Origin: Fictibacillus solisalsi
GTDB lineage: Bacteria; Bacillota; Bacilli; Bacillales; Fictibacillaceae
Direction: 5' to 3'
DNA: 64,000 bases
NCBI RefSeq assembly: GCF_900103485.1
Contig: NZ_FNHW01000005.1
Coordinates: 1-64,000, forward strand
Part shown: positions 33,830 to 42,994 of the stretch, one piece after another
Layout: every line of letters begins with the position of its first letter
Numbering within the stretch: position 1 is the stretch's first letter
Notes under the pieces: generated by a model
The model's input: the letters and a program-made list of their open reading frames with translations, nothing else
The model's database searches: none
What the model was told of the DNA's origin: nothing
Made by a program: the position numbers and the translations under genes

Positions 33830-34735
33830 CTCCTTCCTATCGCTACATTAATTTTATCATGTTTCATCAACCAATTGTTAAACTTTACCATCATGAAATA
33901 ATTACATATTCTTTGGTTCCAATAATTTATTATGGCAGTTTGGTAATGAAGATGTTTATTGAACCAATGCTACTGCATACTTCTCCTGATTCATTCTTTT
34001 TTGGTTCTTCTTATCGCTCAATAACAATCACAATTTAATCGCAAATTTCTTTTCTGCTTACTTTAGTTAAATGAATTTTGATGCAATAAGACAAAGGTAT
34101 ATTCTTTTATTAACACAAAAAAAGAAGGGCTAAGTCCTTCTTCGTTTTAAAACGTATCCGTTTTCTTTCAAACTGTAATATTCCACCGCAGTCCCCCTTT
34201 CCTCCTCATTTCAAATCTTCAAATCTTCTATAACTACTTCAAGATTAATATAATGTTTGACTATCCCGGTTTCGAGATCTATTATTTCATACTTCTTCTG
34301 TTTTTTAAGATTGGACGTATTCGGACTACAAAATGAGACGAAGCGATTGGTGGTCATCTATCTGACTCAAACGTGCTATGTACTGATTCATGGAGGGCAT
34401 TTAGCTCCTATGCGAATACGAATTCAAAAGGCTGGCTCATTACCGATTCAAGTCCGACGGAAAACAACGTGTGAAAGGCGTGAAGGTATTTGTAGAATTA
34501 CTTGGCGTGGTTTCGTTACTTAGACAGCAAGGAATATGAGAATACCGCGTCGAATAAGCAAAATATGTTGGTCAAATCTGCCTGTTTTCTGTGACCGACA
34601 CGAACACCAAACTTCGGATTTCTGATTACTCTGGTTAAACTAACTGGCAGATTGATTAGCAATCTGAAAGAAACAATCCGAACTGAAATGTCTTAAAATA
34701 TAGTTTATGAACAGAGATTGGAGTGCGTTATCGAA
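33830..34735. other. 900-bp stretch without intact gene
   Basis: A hairpin AGAAGG/CCTTCT with flanking A- and T-runs lies at 34129-34147, probably a bidirectional terminator. From 34310 onward composition becomes more GC-rich and codon-like but is full of stops on both strands: likely decayed coding DNA that arrived with the following gene. Confidence 0.45.
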
Positions 34736-35311
34736 ATGGCTAAACTGATCTACCCTGTTAATGTATCTATGGACGGTTACATTGAGGACGAGCGCGGCAA
34801 TCTCGAGTGGTTGATCTCGGATGACGAGGTGTTTGCGTTCTGGACTGACTTCCAGCAGCCAATTGGCACCTACCTGTACGGGCGTCGAATGTACGAGTCG
34901 ATGGTGTACTGGGAGACGGCGAACATCAAAATGAACCCGTCCAGCGGCGATCAACTGGAGGTAATGCGGAACTTCGCGCAGATTTGGCGAGCTGCTGAGA
35001 AGATCGTATATTCCCGGACACTTCAGTCGGTTTCAAGCGCCAGGACTAGGATCGAGCGCGAATTCGATCCTGATGCGATCCGAAGGCTGAAGGAGTCTTC
35101 AGGAGCCGACATTACGATTGGCGGCCCCGAGCTTGCTGGGCAGGCGATGAGCGCGGGACTGATCGACGAGTGTCATCTGCTTCTTAATCCGATCGTCTTG
35201 GGTGGAGGTAAGCGAGCATTGCCGGACAACCTCCGCATGCGGCTCGAGTTGCTCGGTGAGCGCCGCTTCCGATGCGGAGTTGTTCAGCTTCACTACCGCG
35301 TAATCGTCTGA
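34736..35311 (+). CDS. RibD-C / dihydrofolate-reductase-family protein
   Basis: 191 residues from ATG 34736. MAKLIYPVNVSMDGYIEDER opens a RibD C-terminal (DHFR-like) fold; TYLYGRRMYESMVYWE, EKIVYSRTLQSV and TIGGPELAGQAMSAGLIDEC then LNPIVLGGGKRAL complete the NADPH-binding pattern of YyaP/YwjB-type reductases. Substrate unknown. Codons are much richer in G and C than its neighbours (GCC, GAG, CTC), a clear sign of transfer from a higher-GC donor. It stands alone beside a broken arsC. Confidence 0.85.
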   Translation: MAKLIYPVNVSMDGYIEDERGNLEWLISDDEVFAFWTDFQQPIGTYLYGRRMYESMVYWETANIKMNPSSGDQLEVMRNFAQIWRAAEKIVYSRTLQSVSSARTRIEREFDPDAIRRLKESSGADITIGGPELAGQAMSAGLIDECHLLLNPIVLGGGKRALPDNLRMRLELLGERRFRCGVVQLHYRVIV

Positions 35312-35557
35312 CCGTGACACTAGAGTGAAATTCAGAAGATACGTTTTCGGGATTACTTTAATCAAGTGAAATTACGCAAGCCGAGAAACTCTTTCACCAG
35401 TATTTTCGCCCAAAACGTGTTCACGGGGAATGGTTTCACCTTTCAAATGAGGACGTTCAGTGGATTATAAGCCAGCGATATCCCTCTTCCATAATGGCCT
35501 CATTGATACACTAAGAAGAATCCTAATAGTAAGAGTCGCCCATTGGACCGTCTTTTT

Positions 35558-35874
35558 TATTTTCCAGATTTCGCAAAGGTGGGATGCGATCTCCAATTTC
35601 ATCACGAACACGCTGGAAGAACTTCCACTTTTCTTCTTCTGTTCCTTGAGCCTTCGCAGGATCATCAAATCCCCAGTGATCACGTTTTACGTGAGGTGGA
35701 GTCATCGGGCATTTATCTGCCGCATCCCCGCAAAGCATAACCACGAAGTCTGCGTAGTTCAAGATTTGAGGGTCGATGATATCAGACGTTTGGTTTGAGA
35801 TGTCGATATCTACTTCCTTCATCGCTTTTACGGCGTTTGGGTCAAACCATGAGCTTCGATCCCATTTCCACACT
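35558..35874 (-). pseudogene. arsC: arsC arsenate reductase, truncated and frameshifted
   Basis: Leftward reading [20 protein letters not shown], then [20 protein letters not shown] and [13 protein letters not shown] is thioredoxin-coupled ArsC of Bacillus. The first ~40 codons, including the catalytic CTGNSCR loop, are absent; GIEAHGL survives only in another frame. Near the end an extra C shifts out of the true ending TFAKSGK. It retains the second and third redox cysteines but cannot work. No other ars genes are seen. Confidence 0.9.
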
Positions 35875-36007
35875 GGGAATTAACCGAAAATAGATCCCCC
35901 TAAACCCGAGCCCGGTTAAGCCTGATTTTCTCGAAATTATGAGTATTGATTGAATTTCCCGGCCTTCTTTTTAGCATCGTTACTCTTTTCATCATTCCTA
36001 TGCAACC

Positions 36008-37209
36008 TCAAATTTTATAAGAAAAATCAACTACTTTGTTTATATTTCCTTCAAAATTACCATGATACGCATTTTCAATAATGGATTTTATATCGTTTGC
36101 TTTGGTAACTCTAGGGTTAATAAGTACATTGCCACTTCTCATTGAATCCTCTACTAATTTGTGCAATAAATTCAGTGAGACTCCCAACTCTTTTATATTA
36201 AGGGGAATATTCATCGCTCGGTTCATTTCAATAACAGTGCCAATCGCTTTTTTAGCTGCCTCTAAAGTAGATAATCCAGTCACGTCTTGTCCTAAAGCGA
36301 TGGCTATATCTTTAAATTTATCAGGACATGCTGGGAGATTAAATTCCATAACAAATGGTAAAAGTGCTGCGTTTGCTATTCCATGTGGAATATCAAAAAC
36401 ACCTCCAAACGTATGAGAAATAGCATGTACATTTCCTAAGCGGGACTGTGAAAATGCTGCCCCTGCGATCATAGAGGACACAAGCATTTTTTCCCTGCTT
36501 TCTATATCAGTTCCTACAAAGTAAGCTTTCATTAAATTTTCTCCAATTATTTTAACTGCATAAATGGCTAAAGCCTGGCTAACGAGATTTGAAGTTTTTG
36601 ATGTGTACGATTCAATGGCGAGAGTTAATGCATCCATACCCGTCGAAGCTGTAATGTCTTGAGGTAAATGCAGAGTGAGGGTTGGATCTAGTATAGCTAA
36701 AGTCGGAAATAGGTAGGGGCTAATCACTGCAGCTTTAAATAATGAATGTTTATCAGTTACAATAGTCGAAGCCGTTACTTCACTCCCTGTCCCTGCTGTA
36801 GTTGGATTGGTAGTGAGGGAATGGTAAGATTGCCAACCCCTTCATAATCCAAAGTATCGCCTGGGTTGGTAGCCATCACTGCTATTCCCTTCGCAGAGTC
36901 AATACTACTTCCACCACCTATTGCTAATACAGCATCACTTTTATGGTGCTTAAGATACTCGGTTCCCTTATGAATCGTTTCAGCTGATGGATTAGGTTCT
37001 ACCTCATCATAAATTTCATAATCTATGTTGACAGCAAGGAGGGATTTCTCAATTCCTTCAAGCAGATTAGCTGCTCTTACTCCTTTATCCGTGATGATCA
37101 ATACTCTGGTAGCTCCTAATTCTTTAATCATTTCACCGGTTTTATTGGATAGTCCATTTCCGCATTCCACTCGTGTTGGCAAAAAGTATTTATATGGAAA
37201 GAAAGACAT
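36008..37209 (-). pseudogene. iron-containing alcohol dehydrogenase, broken
   Basis: Two frames rebuild one protein of about 385 residues. The first (from 37209) holds the N-terminal NAD domain with LIITDKGVRAA and AIGGGSSIDSAKGIAV; the second (to 36008) has TASTGMDALTLAIESYTS and the iron ligands in NVHAISHTFGGVFDIPHGIA. Between them NPTTAGTGSEV sits in the wrong frame: after SLP, the expected I-I-A-I is missing, so a deletion of about 10 bp caused the shift. Iron ADHs reduce aldehydes or maleylacetate. It is the last gene of the leftward catabolic cluster, so the pathway may now rely on a host enzyme. Confidence 0.88.
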
Positions 37210-37293
37210 GACTTTTACCGTCCTTTCTATTCTCGAAATTTAATAAAGTCGATTTTTCCCATATCGTAGGAAGAACCGACTCTTTTATCCATC

Positions 37294-37647
37294 TTATATG
37301 TTTACAACAATTCTGTTATTTTCAACCTCTACATCGTAAACCTTTACTTTATATTTTTTGGGGTCAACAAGTGACTGACCTGTCTTAACATTGAATTCCC
37401 ATCCGTGCCAAGGACACACCAAGATTTCTCCATCCATTCCATAAATATATTCATGTGGTTTTGACGCCAATGTTGTTCCTGTAAATGTACCTTTACACAA
37501 CTCCGCTTGTTCATGGGGACATACATTACGAATAGCAAAATAATTCTCACCATCGTAGTAAATACCTATGCTTCGCCCTTCTATATTTAATATTTTGCAA
37601 TCTCCAACTTCTATTTCTCCAACTTCAGCAGCATTGTATTTTCTCAT
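37294..37647 (-). CDS. Rieske [2Fe-2S] ferredoxin
   Basis: 117 residues. The Rieske motif is complete: C-P-H in RNVCPHEQAELC and C-P-W-H in ILVCPWHGWEF, separated by about 40 residues, giving the two Cys and two His ligands. This is the small soluble type that feeds electrons to ring-hydroxylating or related oxygenases. No oxygenase large subunit is present in the window. It overlaps the amidohydrolase stop by 4 nt, so it is in that operon. It may serve a host oxygenase or an unrecognised one. Confidence 0.9.
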   Translation of the reverse strand: MRKYNAAEVGEIEVGDCKILNIEGRSIGIYYDGENYFAIRNVCPHEQAELCKGTFTGTTLASKPHEYIYGMDGEILVCPWHGWEFNVKTGQSLVDPKKYKVKVYDVEVENNRIVVNI

Positions 37648-38750
37648 CTAGAGACACCCTCTTTTTCAACATGACTATGGTTAAGTTCGTACAGTTCCGC
37701 TGCGTTTTCATAGGCTATACGTCGACGTAATTCGCCTGGTAGCTTATTGAGCACAAATGTCGGACTATCATTGTCCCAATGTGGGTAATCTGTAGCGAAC
37801 AAGACGGTTTTTTCAGCTCTCATCATGCTGAGCATTTGTATAAGTTCATGATTATCAGGCTCTTCAATCGGCTGTGTAGTGAAACGACAATGTTCAATAA
37901 TATATTCACTCGGTTTTTTCTTTAACCATGGGACTTCATTTCTCATACCCCGAAAATTCTTATCCATTCTCCACATCAAATGAGGGACCCATGCTAAACC
38001 TCCTTCTATAAAAATGACTTTTAATGTTGGAAATGTTTCAAATACGCCTTCACAAACGATACTGTTCAATTGTGACATGTGGTGGATCGCTAAAATATTG
38101 TGTCGTTCAAAATTGGTCGTTGGTTGGCCAACTGCTGAAATTGGAGGATTAATGCCGTCCCCTTCACCGCCACCATGAATAGCGACAACCAAATTATTAC
38201 GTACAGCCGCTTCATAAATCGGGTAAAATCTTCGTTGTCCAAAAGGTTCTCGAGATCCGACAGGCAGAAGTACCTGAACCACTTTAGGATGGGAACCAAG
38301 ACGATCAATCTCACGCGCTGCCAAGACAGGATCCTGCGTCGCTACTAGAATAGAAGCTAAAAATCGATCATCTGTTGGTATCCAATGATCAAGCGTATAG
38401 TCATTGAAAGCTGAGGCAATTGCCGCAGCATAATCCGGATTATTATGTGCTGAAACGGTGAGGAGACTACCTGTTAGAACAGCCTTTGAAATATTATAAC
38501 GATTTAGTGCATCTTCTATAGCGTATTGTGGATCTGAGCCTGGTGGTAGACCCTTACCCGGTGATGCATCCCTTCGTGATAATGGAATAGGTTTAAAGAT
38601 AGTGATGGGTAATGTTGCTTCCGGGGCACATAATCTAGGCCACCATACCCTGGGAAGATAAGGTTTTAAATCTTCAAAGCTTTTTAATGTTTGATGAAAG
38701 TCGCAATCGATAATACTTGATGATCTCGATTTTGTAGGGGCTAAATCCAT
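37644..38750 (-). CDS. amidohydrolase-2 family protein (decarboxylase/hydrolase)
   Basis: 368 residues from ATG 38750 (AAAGGGTGG 5 nt upstream; GTG 38759 has none). TIM-barrel metalloenzyme of the ACMSD/amidohydrolase_2 group: DCDFHQTL (D-x-D-x-H metal site), VAIHGGGEG (metal His), LKVIFIEGGLAWVPHLMWRM and FATDYPHWDND with the catalytic Asp. Members decarboxylate aromatic acids or hydrolyse lactones. With MFS transporter, cupin and SDR it suggests catabolism of an aromatic or related acid. Specific substrate unknown. Confidence 0.88.
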   Translation of the reverse strand: MDLAPTKSRSSSIIDCDFHQTLKSFEDLKPYLPRVWWPRLCAPEATLPITIFKPIPLSRRDASPGKGLPPGSDPQYAIEDALNRYNISKAVLTGSLLTVSAHNNPDYAAAIASAFNDYTLDHWIPTDDRFLASILVATQDPVLAAREIDRLGSHPKVVQVLLPVGSREPFGQRRFYPIYEAAVRNNLVVAIHGGGEGDGINPPISAVGQPTTNFERHNILAIHHMSQLNSIVCEGVFETFPTLKVIFIEGGLAWVPHLMWRMDKNFRGMRNEVPWLKKKPSEYIIEHCRFTTQPIEEPDNHELIQMLSMMRAEKTVLFATDYPHWDNDSPTFVLNKLPGELRRRIAYENAAELYELNHSHVEKEGVSR

Positions 38751-38812
38751 ACAAACCACCCTTTAATTTAAATTTGTGATGTATTTCAATCCTATAAAAC
38801 TAATTTTAAATA

Positions 38813-40147
38813 TTATCCGACAGTTTTTGAACTACCTGAATCTAATTTTGATCCCGTTAATTTTACTCCTCGGTGCCCTTTCCACAATGGGATAACTGCG
38901 ATTGCCGTTAAAATGAGCCAGATGTCTAGTAAATAAAAACCAATGTTAAATGAGTTGGTTTTATCCACAATCATTCCAAATAATGCGGGTCCAAAGCTTC
39001 CAACGATGTAAGTTAAACCATTAAAGACTCCGAAAGAGATTCCCGCTACATTATGCGGCACCATTTCCTGAATAACTGCATACATAGGCCCTAACGTGAA
39101 TGCCAATAATCCCACAGCCAATGAAATTAACAGGACAGACATGCCAACGTAGCTTGTAAGTATACCCATATATGAGAGAGCTGCCGCAAGCACATATCCG
39201 ATTGACCAAAGGAGGGCTCTAATCCGAACTTTCCTGTCACCGATCAATCCACCAAGTATCGTTAAGATGGTCGCCGCTATCCACGGTAGGACTGCTATTA
39301 AGCTTGCTAATTCAAAACCTAGGTGTCGCTGTTCTTTAAGATAGGATGGCATAAAAGTACCAATGCCCCAGAATCCTACAGTGTACCCACAATATGCAAA
39401 CACACAAAGCCAATACTTATAGTTTTTGAAGACTACACCGGCTTGCTTCCAAAACCCGTCCTCCTGGATAAATTGCTTTGCCACAATCTGTCCAGAGCGG
39501 ATATACAGAAGCTCATTTTGAGTGATGTAGGGATCCTGTTCAGGAGTGTCTCTAGTCCAGAACCACATAAGGGGAAGAGCAATAAATAAACCAATCGCCC
39601 CCAAGACATAGAAACTCATTCTCCATCCGAACGCAGAGATGATCCATGCTATCACTGGATAAGAAAAGACCGGAGCCAGATATAACCCTGCCAACCATGC
39701 AGAGTTGGCTCGCGCTCGCTCTTTGTCCGGAAACCATTGGGCAACAATCATATTGCAGGCAGGTGTCATAATAGATTCACCAATACCAAGAAGGATTCGA
39801 AGAACAATTAAAAAGATATAATTACTCGTTGAACCCATCAATACCATTAAAACCGTCCAACTTACGATAGATATTGAAACTGCTTTGCGACCACCTATTT
39901 TATCGCCCAATGGCCCTGCCGCAAAATTAGCAAGCCCATACGGAAATAAAAACGCGGTCAATAATAATCCCTGCGCAGCTTTATTTCCGTCAATGCCAAA
40001 AGTTTGATTGAAATCTTGATTTGCAATAAGCACAGCCACGTTCGTACGGTCAAAATACGCGACAAAAAATGCAAAGGAGATTGCAATTGCCACTCTAAAT
40101 CTGCTTTTTGTCGGAAATAGCATAGGTAGGTTCCTATTAATTCCCAT
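38813..40147 (-). CDS. MFS transporter, ACS (anion:cation symporter) type
   Basis: 444 residues, 12 membrane helices. FFVAYFDRTNVAVL at helix 1, GPLGDKIGGRKAVS (the loop 2-3 signature G-x-x-x-D-R/K-x-G-R/G-x-x) and GIGESIMTPACNMIVAQWFP then ARANSAWLAGLYLAPVFSYP match D-glucarate, hexuronate and aromatic-acid permeases. It probably imports the substrate of the neighbouring enzymes with protons. ATG 40147 lies 6 nt after GGGAGG; GTG 40150 overlaps. Part of the leftward operon. Confidence 0.93.
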   Translation of the reverse strand: MGINRNLPMLFPTKSRFRVAIAISFAFFVAYFDRTNVAVLIANQDFNQTFGIDGNKAAQGLLLTAFLFPYGLANFAAGPLGDKIGGRKAVSISIVSWTVLMVLMGSTSNYIFLIVLRILLGIGESIMTPACNMIVAQWFPDKERARANSAWLAGLYLAPVFSYPVIAWIISAFGWRMSFYVLGAIGLFIALPLMWFWTRDTPEQDPYITQNELLYIRSGQIVAKQFIQEDGFWKQAGVVFKNYKYWLCVFAYCGYTVGFWGIGTFMPSYLKEQRHLGFELASLIAVLPWIAATILTILGGLIGDRKVRIRALLWSIGYVLAAALSYMGILTSYVGMSVLLISLAVGLLAFTLGPMYAVIQEMVPHNVAGISFGVFNGLTYIVGSFGPALFGMIVDKTNSFNIGFYLLDIWLILTAIAVIPLWKGHRGVKLTGSKLDSGSSKTVG

Positions 40148-40239
40148 CACTATCCTCCCTTAAGTCCCTACACCCTTTTTGAAGTGTAGGGTAGATCATA
40201 AGCGCTATACAGAATCCCTATAAGTGTTCTTTAGGCTAA

Positions 40240-40719
40240 TCAGTATATCAACTCTTTCATTTCAATATTGTTTTCTTTACAATAATCCTGATACAGTTTA
40301 AGCTTCCTAAACACATCATCCTGATAGGTAATCTTATCTTCATCATCTAAGTATTGTACGGTCCCCTCGAGTATAAAGAGAGTAATCATTTCTTCTACGC
40401 CATCTACAACCAAAGTATGGATATCACCCGGTGGTTCATAAACAAATGTACCCGGCTTGGCTACCCATTCTCTTTCCAGATACCGCCATTCTCCCTGAAT
40501 GGTATATGCCAGTACTTGTCCACCCGTATGACGGTGACGGTTGACTTGACCTCCTGGTTTAACTTTAAGTAGGTTAATCCATCGGCCTGTGGCAATATCA
40601 AAGCGAACTGGTTTAAACCACGCACGTTCTGTCTGGGGAATCCAGGGAATTTCGTTTAAATCGATCGCCCTATCATTTAATTGAATTAATTCGGTAAATT
40701 GATCAAGTGTTTGTTCCAT
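40240..40719 (-). CDS. cupin dioxygenase-like (2,4'-dihydroxyacetophenone dioxygenase family)
   Basis: 159 residues. The cupin has VNRHRHTGGQVLAYTIQGEW (motif 1 His residues) and EPPGDIHTLVVDG (motif 2 His). The overall pattern, with the WFKPVRFD start and WINLLKVKPGG, matches the 2,4'-dihydroxyacetophenone dioxygenase group, iron enzymes that split a C-C bond. Its start overlaps the SDR end by 17 nt. It supports an aromatic or side-chain cleavage pathway. Real activity unproven, since ChrR-like cupins look similar. Confidence 0.8.
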   Translation of the reverse strand: MEQTLDQFTELIQLNDRAIDLNEIPWIPQTERAWFKPVRFDIATGRWINLLKVKPGGQVNRHRHTGGQVLAYTIQGEWRYLEREWVAKPGTFVYEPPGDIHTLVVDGVEEMITLFILEGTVQYLDDEDKITYQDDVFRKLKLYQDYCKENNIEMKELIY

Positions 40720-41530
40720 CCGTCTTTCCTCCTACAGTTATTTTTTCTTTTTCATAAGAACTCGTTGGCGGAAACAAGACTGGATCTCCAGCCAACAAAC
40801 CACCATCCACCGGAAGATCGACTCCTGTAATAAAACTTGCATCCTGTGAACAGAGGAAATCAATTACTGAAGCCACTTCATCAGGGGAGCCAAATCGTCG
40901 TTGAGGTGTTCGTGATAATATCCGTTCACGAAACACACTATCTATAGTTGCCCCGGAGGATAATGGTGTCTCTATATAGCCTGGGCTAACTGTATTGACT
41001 CTGATGTTGTATTCTGCCCAATCTACTGCAAGGCATTTAGTGACTTGCACCACACCTCCTTTGGAAGCAGCATAAGACAATAAGTTTTTACTTCCATAAT
41101 GGGCTAGCATGGAACCGAAGTTCACAATAGCTCCGCCACCTGCTTTAATCATAAATGGCTGAACAGCTTGACACATGAAAACGGTTCCAATTAAATTGGT
41201 ATCTAAAACCGAACCTATTTCATCATCACTTACATGGATGGATGGACTTCGACGGATAATTCCCGCCGCGTTAACCAAATAATCAATGCGTCCAAAATCT
41301 TTTGCAACATCTGATGCAACCTTCTTAGCTATCTCTTGATCAGTAACATCTGCCTCATAAAAACGAACTGTTTTTCCCTCTTCTAAAAAAGTGGCCTCCA
41401 AACACTTCCCATTTTGCGCTGAAATATCTACTACTGCCACAGGAAGCCCCTTATGGGCAAACCTCTCTGTCACGGCCTTTCCTAAACCAGAAGAGCCTCC
41501 TGTTACCATAATCACTGGTCTCTCATTCAT
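40703..41530 (-). CDS. short-chain dehydrogenase/reductase
   Basis: 275 residues. MVTGGSSGLGKAV is the NAD(P)-binding Gly motif, NAAGIIRRS follows, the catalytic triad is Ser of VNFGSML, Tyr and Lys of YAASKGG, and the C-terminal block is PVDGGLLAGDP. VVDISAQ after strand 2 ends in Asp, favouring NAD. It is first in the leftward operon, transcribed away from the divergent GntR gene, and probably oxidises an alcohol intermediate. A C-terminal extension of about 20 residues overlaps the cupin gene. Confidence 0.92.
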   Translation of the reverse strand: MNERPVIMVTGGSSGLGKAVTERFAHKGLPVAVVDISAQNGKCLEATFLEEGKTVRFYEADVTDQEIAKKVASDVAKDFGRIDYLVNAAGIIRRSPSIHVSDDEIGSVLDTNLIGTVFMCQAVQPFMIKAGGGAIVNFGSMLAHYGSKNLLSYAASKGGVVQVTKCLAVDWAEYNIRVNTVSPGYIETPLSSGATIDSVFRERILSRTPQRRFGSPDEVASVIDFLCSQDASFITGVDLPVDGGLLAGDPVLFPPTSSYEKEKITVGGKTDGTNT

Positions 41531-41842
41531 TTCTTTCCCTCACAATCAAAATAAAAAATTTAATGTAAGCGGTTTCAACTAAGTTATCATTCAACTTATC
41601 GTTCATTGACCACATGAATACTTACTAGAAGACTGTAAAAACGATTACATTACTACTTCTTAGTCCCTAATAATCACATCCTTTACAATAATCTAATATC
41701 TAATATATCAGTTATTATATCATTTTAGATTATTCTGTCAATTATATTATTTTCAAAATAAAAATTTTTTTTTTGCTCATTTCTTGATATATTAGAGATT
41801 ACCACTAATTTAATGATCTATAATGTTGAAAGGATAACTACT
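41531..41842. promoter_or_regulatory. divergent control region with inverted 11-mers
   Basis: CTAATATATCA at 41700-41710 has an exact reverse complement, TGATATATTAG, at 41785-41795. A larger imperfect palindrome (AATCTAA...TTAGATT) spans about 41690-41742. These lie between the divergent SDR operon and the GntR gene and are the best candidates for GntR operators. Promoter boxes cannot be separated reliably from the AT-rich background. Confidence 0.6.
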
Positions 41843-42487
41843 ATGGAGTTTGATAACAGTAACTTATATGATCGTGTATATATATATCTTCGTGATAAAA
41901 TTCTTTATTCTCAACTTAAGCCCGGTTCAAGGATTGATTATCATCAAATTACTGATGAACTAAAGGTCAGCAGAACACCTGTACGCGATGCATTAAACCG
42001 TCTTCAACAAGATGGATTGGTCGAAGTTAAACCTCGATCGGGATCCTATGTTAGTACACCTCAAGTTAAAGATATTGTTGATATCTACGACTTAAGAAAA
42101 GCACTAGAGCGCCAGGCGGTTGAGCTAGCTGCATTAAATATCTCTAAAGATACATTAACCTCATTGCTTGAAGAGGCAAATCAAGTAGAGTCTGCCATCA
42201 AACGTGGAGAAACTAATTCATTTTTTCAAGCGGATAGAAATCTTCACCGGACGATAATTCGGCATTCTAACAATCAAAGATTAATTTCAATCATGGATAA
42301 TTTAGAGATGCAAATTAAATGGTTTGGAATTATTATGACCAGAAATTTGGACAGACCATTACAAGCAAACGATATGCATAAAAAGATACTACATGCGCTT
42401 CTTCATTCGAAAATAAATAAAGCGCAACTTTTAATGGAAGAGCACATAGAAGAGATTAAGCAATCTATTCTCAGTGATTATTCATAA
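41843..42487 (+). CDS. GntR-family regulator with FCD domain
   Basis: 214 residues from ATG 41843 (AAAGGA 8 nt away; ATG 41813 lacks a site). N-terminal winged helix: IYLRDKILYSQLKPGSRIDY, then ELKVSRTPVRDALNRLQQDG. C-terminal FCD ligand domain: DIYDLRKALERQAVELAAL, FFQADRNLHRTIIRH and AQLLMEEHI supply the acidic and His residues that bind a metal and an organic acid. It is divergent from the catabolic operon and presumably represses it until its effector appears. Confidence 0.93.
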   Translation: MEFDNSNLYDRVYIYLRDKILYSQLKPGSRIDYHQITDELKVSRTPVRDALNRLQQDGLVEVKPRSGSYVSTPQVKDIVDIYDLRKALERQAVELAALNISKDTLTSLLEEANQVESAIKRGETNSFFQADRNLHRTIIRHSNNQRLISIMDNLEMQIKWFGIIMTRNLDRPLQANDMHKKILHALLHSKINKAQLLMEEHIEEIKQSILSDYS

Positions 42488-42638
42488 TGATCTTTAACAG
42501 CCATGGTGATGATTAAAGTCGTTAGTCATCTTATAGCCCATATCTAAATACATCATACGAACCTATATCGATAAAGAACCATTTTCCTTTACTTGCTCTT
42601 TTTCTTAACGCTACGATTAGAAGGAAAAATAAGTATAG

Positions 42639-42735
42639 AACTACTAGGGGTGCCTTAAAGTCCCGACTCAGAAAAAAGCGGATGTTTTTTAACCCTTCGG
42701 ACCCGATCATGTTCGTCCTGAGTAGGAAAGTAGTG
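42639..42735 (+). ncRNA. TPP riboswitch (THI box), partly degenerate
   Basis: TACTAGGGGTGCC opens the element; ACCCTTCGGACCCGATC and GTCCTGAGTAGGAAAGTAG match the second half of the THI box. The usual GGCTGAGA is changed to GACTCAGA (two mismatches). Thiamine pyrophosphate binding normally switches off thiamine genes downstream. No thiamine gene follows, only a 40-codon frame, so it is either an orphan or a remnant. Confidence 0.75.
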
Positions 42736-42753
42736 GGTTAGATTGAGTTTCCT

Positions 42754-42795
42754 AACTACAAAGCCAGGTCCATTTTGGATCTGGCTTTGTAAGTT
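42754..42795 (+). promoter_or_regulatory. hairpin following the TPP element
   Basis: ACAAAGCCAG..TCC and GGA.CTGGCTTTGT form a long stem around ATTTT. No T-run follows; the ribosome site GGGAGGAG begins just after it, so it may control translation rather than termination. Confidence 0.55.
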
Positions 42796-42812
42796 AAGGG
42801 AGGAGTTTTATT

Positions 42813-42935
42813 ATGAAAATTAACAAGCAGGTGGTGCTAATCCCAGGTAGAAGCTGTGGTTTAGGAAGTTCGTTGAGGATAAGCAACTTTCAACTATCAT
42901 CTTGCTTACAGTCGTGTCAACATAGGACTGATTGA
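42813..42935 (+). pseudogene. short ORF after riboswitch, possible SDR remnant
   Basis: ATG 42813, with AAGGGAGGAG at good spacing, gives 40 codons: MKINKQVVLIPGRSCGLGSS then an unstructured tail. The start resembles the SDR opening V-V-L-I-T-G-G-S-S-G-L-G with several changes. It probably marks the beginning of a gene that was regulated by the riboswitch and then truncated. Could instead be a chance frame. Confidence 0.35.
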
Positions 42936-42994
42936 AGGAGATGTGGTTCAATGCCGGTCACACATAAAAAAGCAGAGTAAAATAATACTCCTGC

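Noticed and set aside
34370-34392. CTATGTACTGA as a Ter site for the RTP homologue
   Set aside because: Only the central CTATGTAC agrees; the flanking A-site and AAAT parts do not, and it lies in decayed coding-like DNA.
34257-34523. Rightward 88-codon open frame
   Set aside because: No ribosome site, low-complexity composition and no recognisable motif; the region looks decayed.
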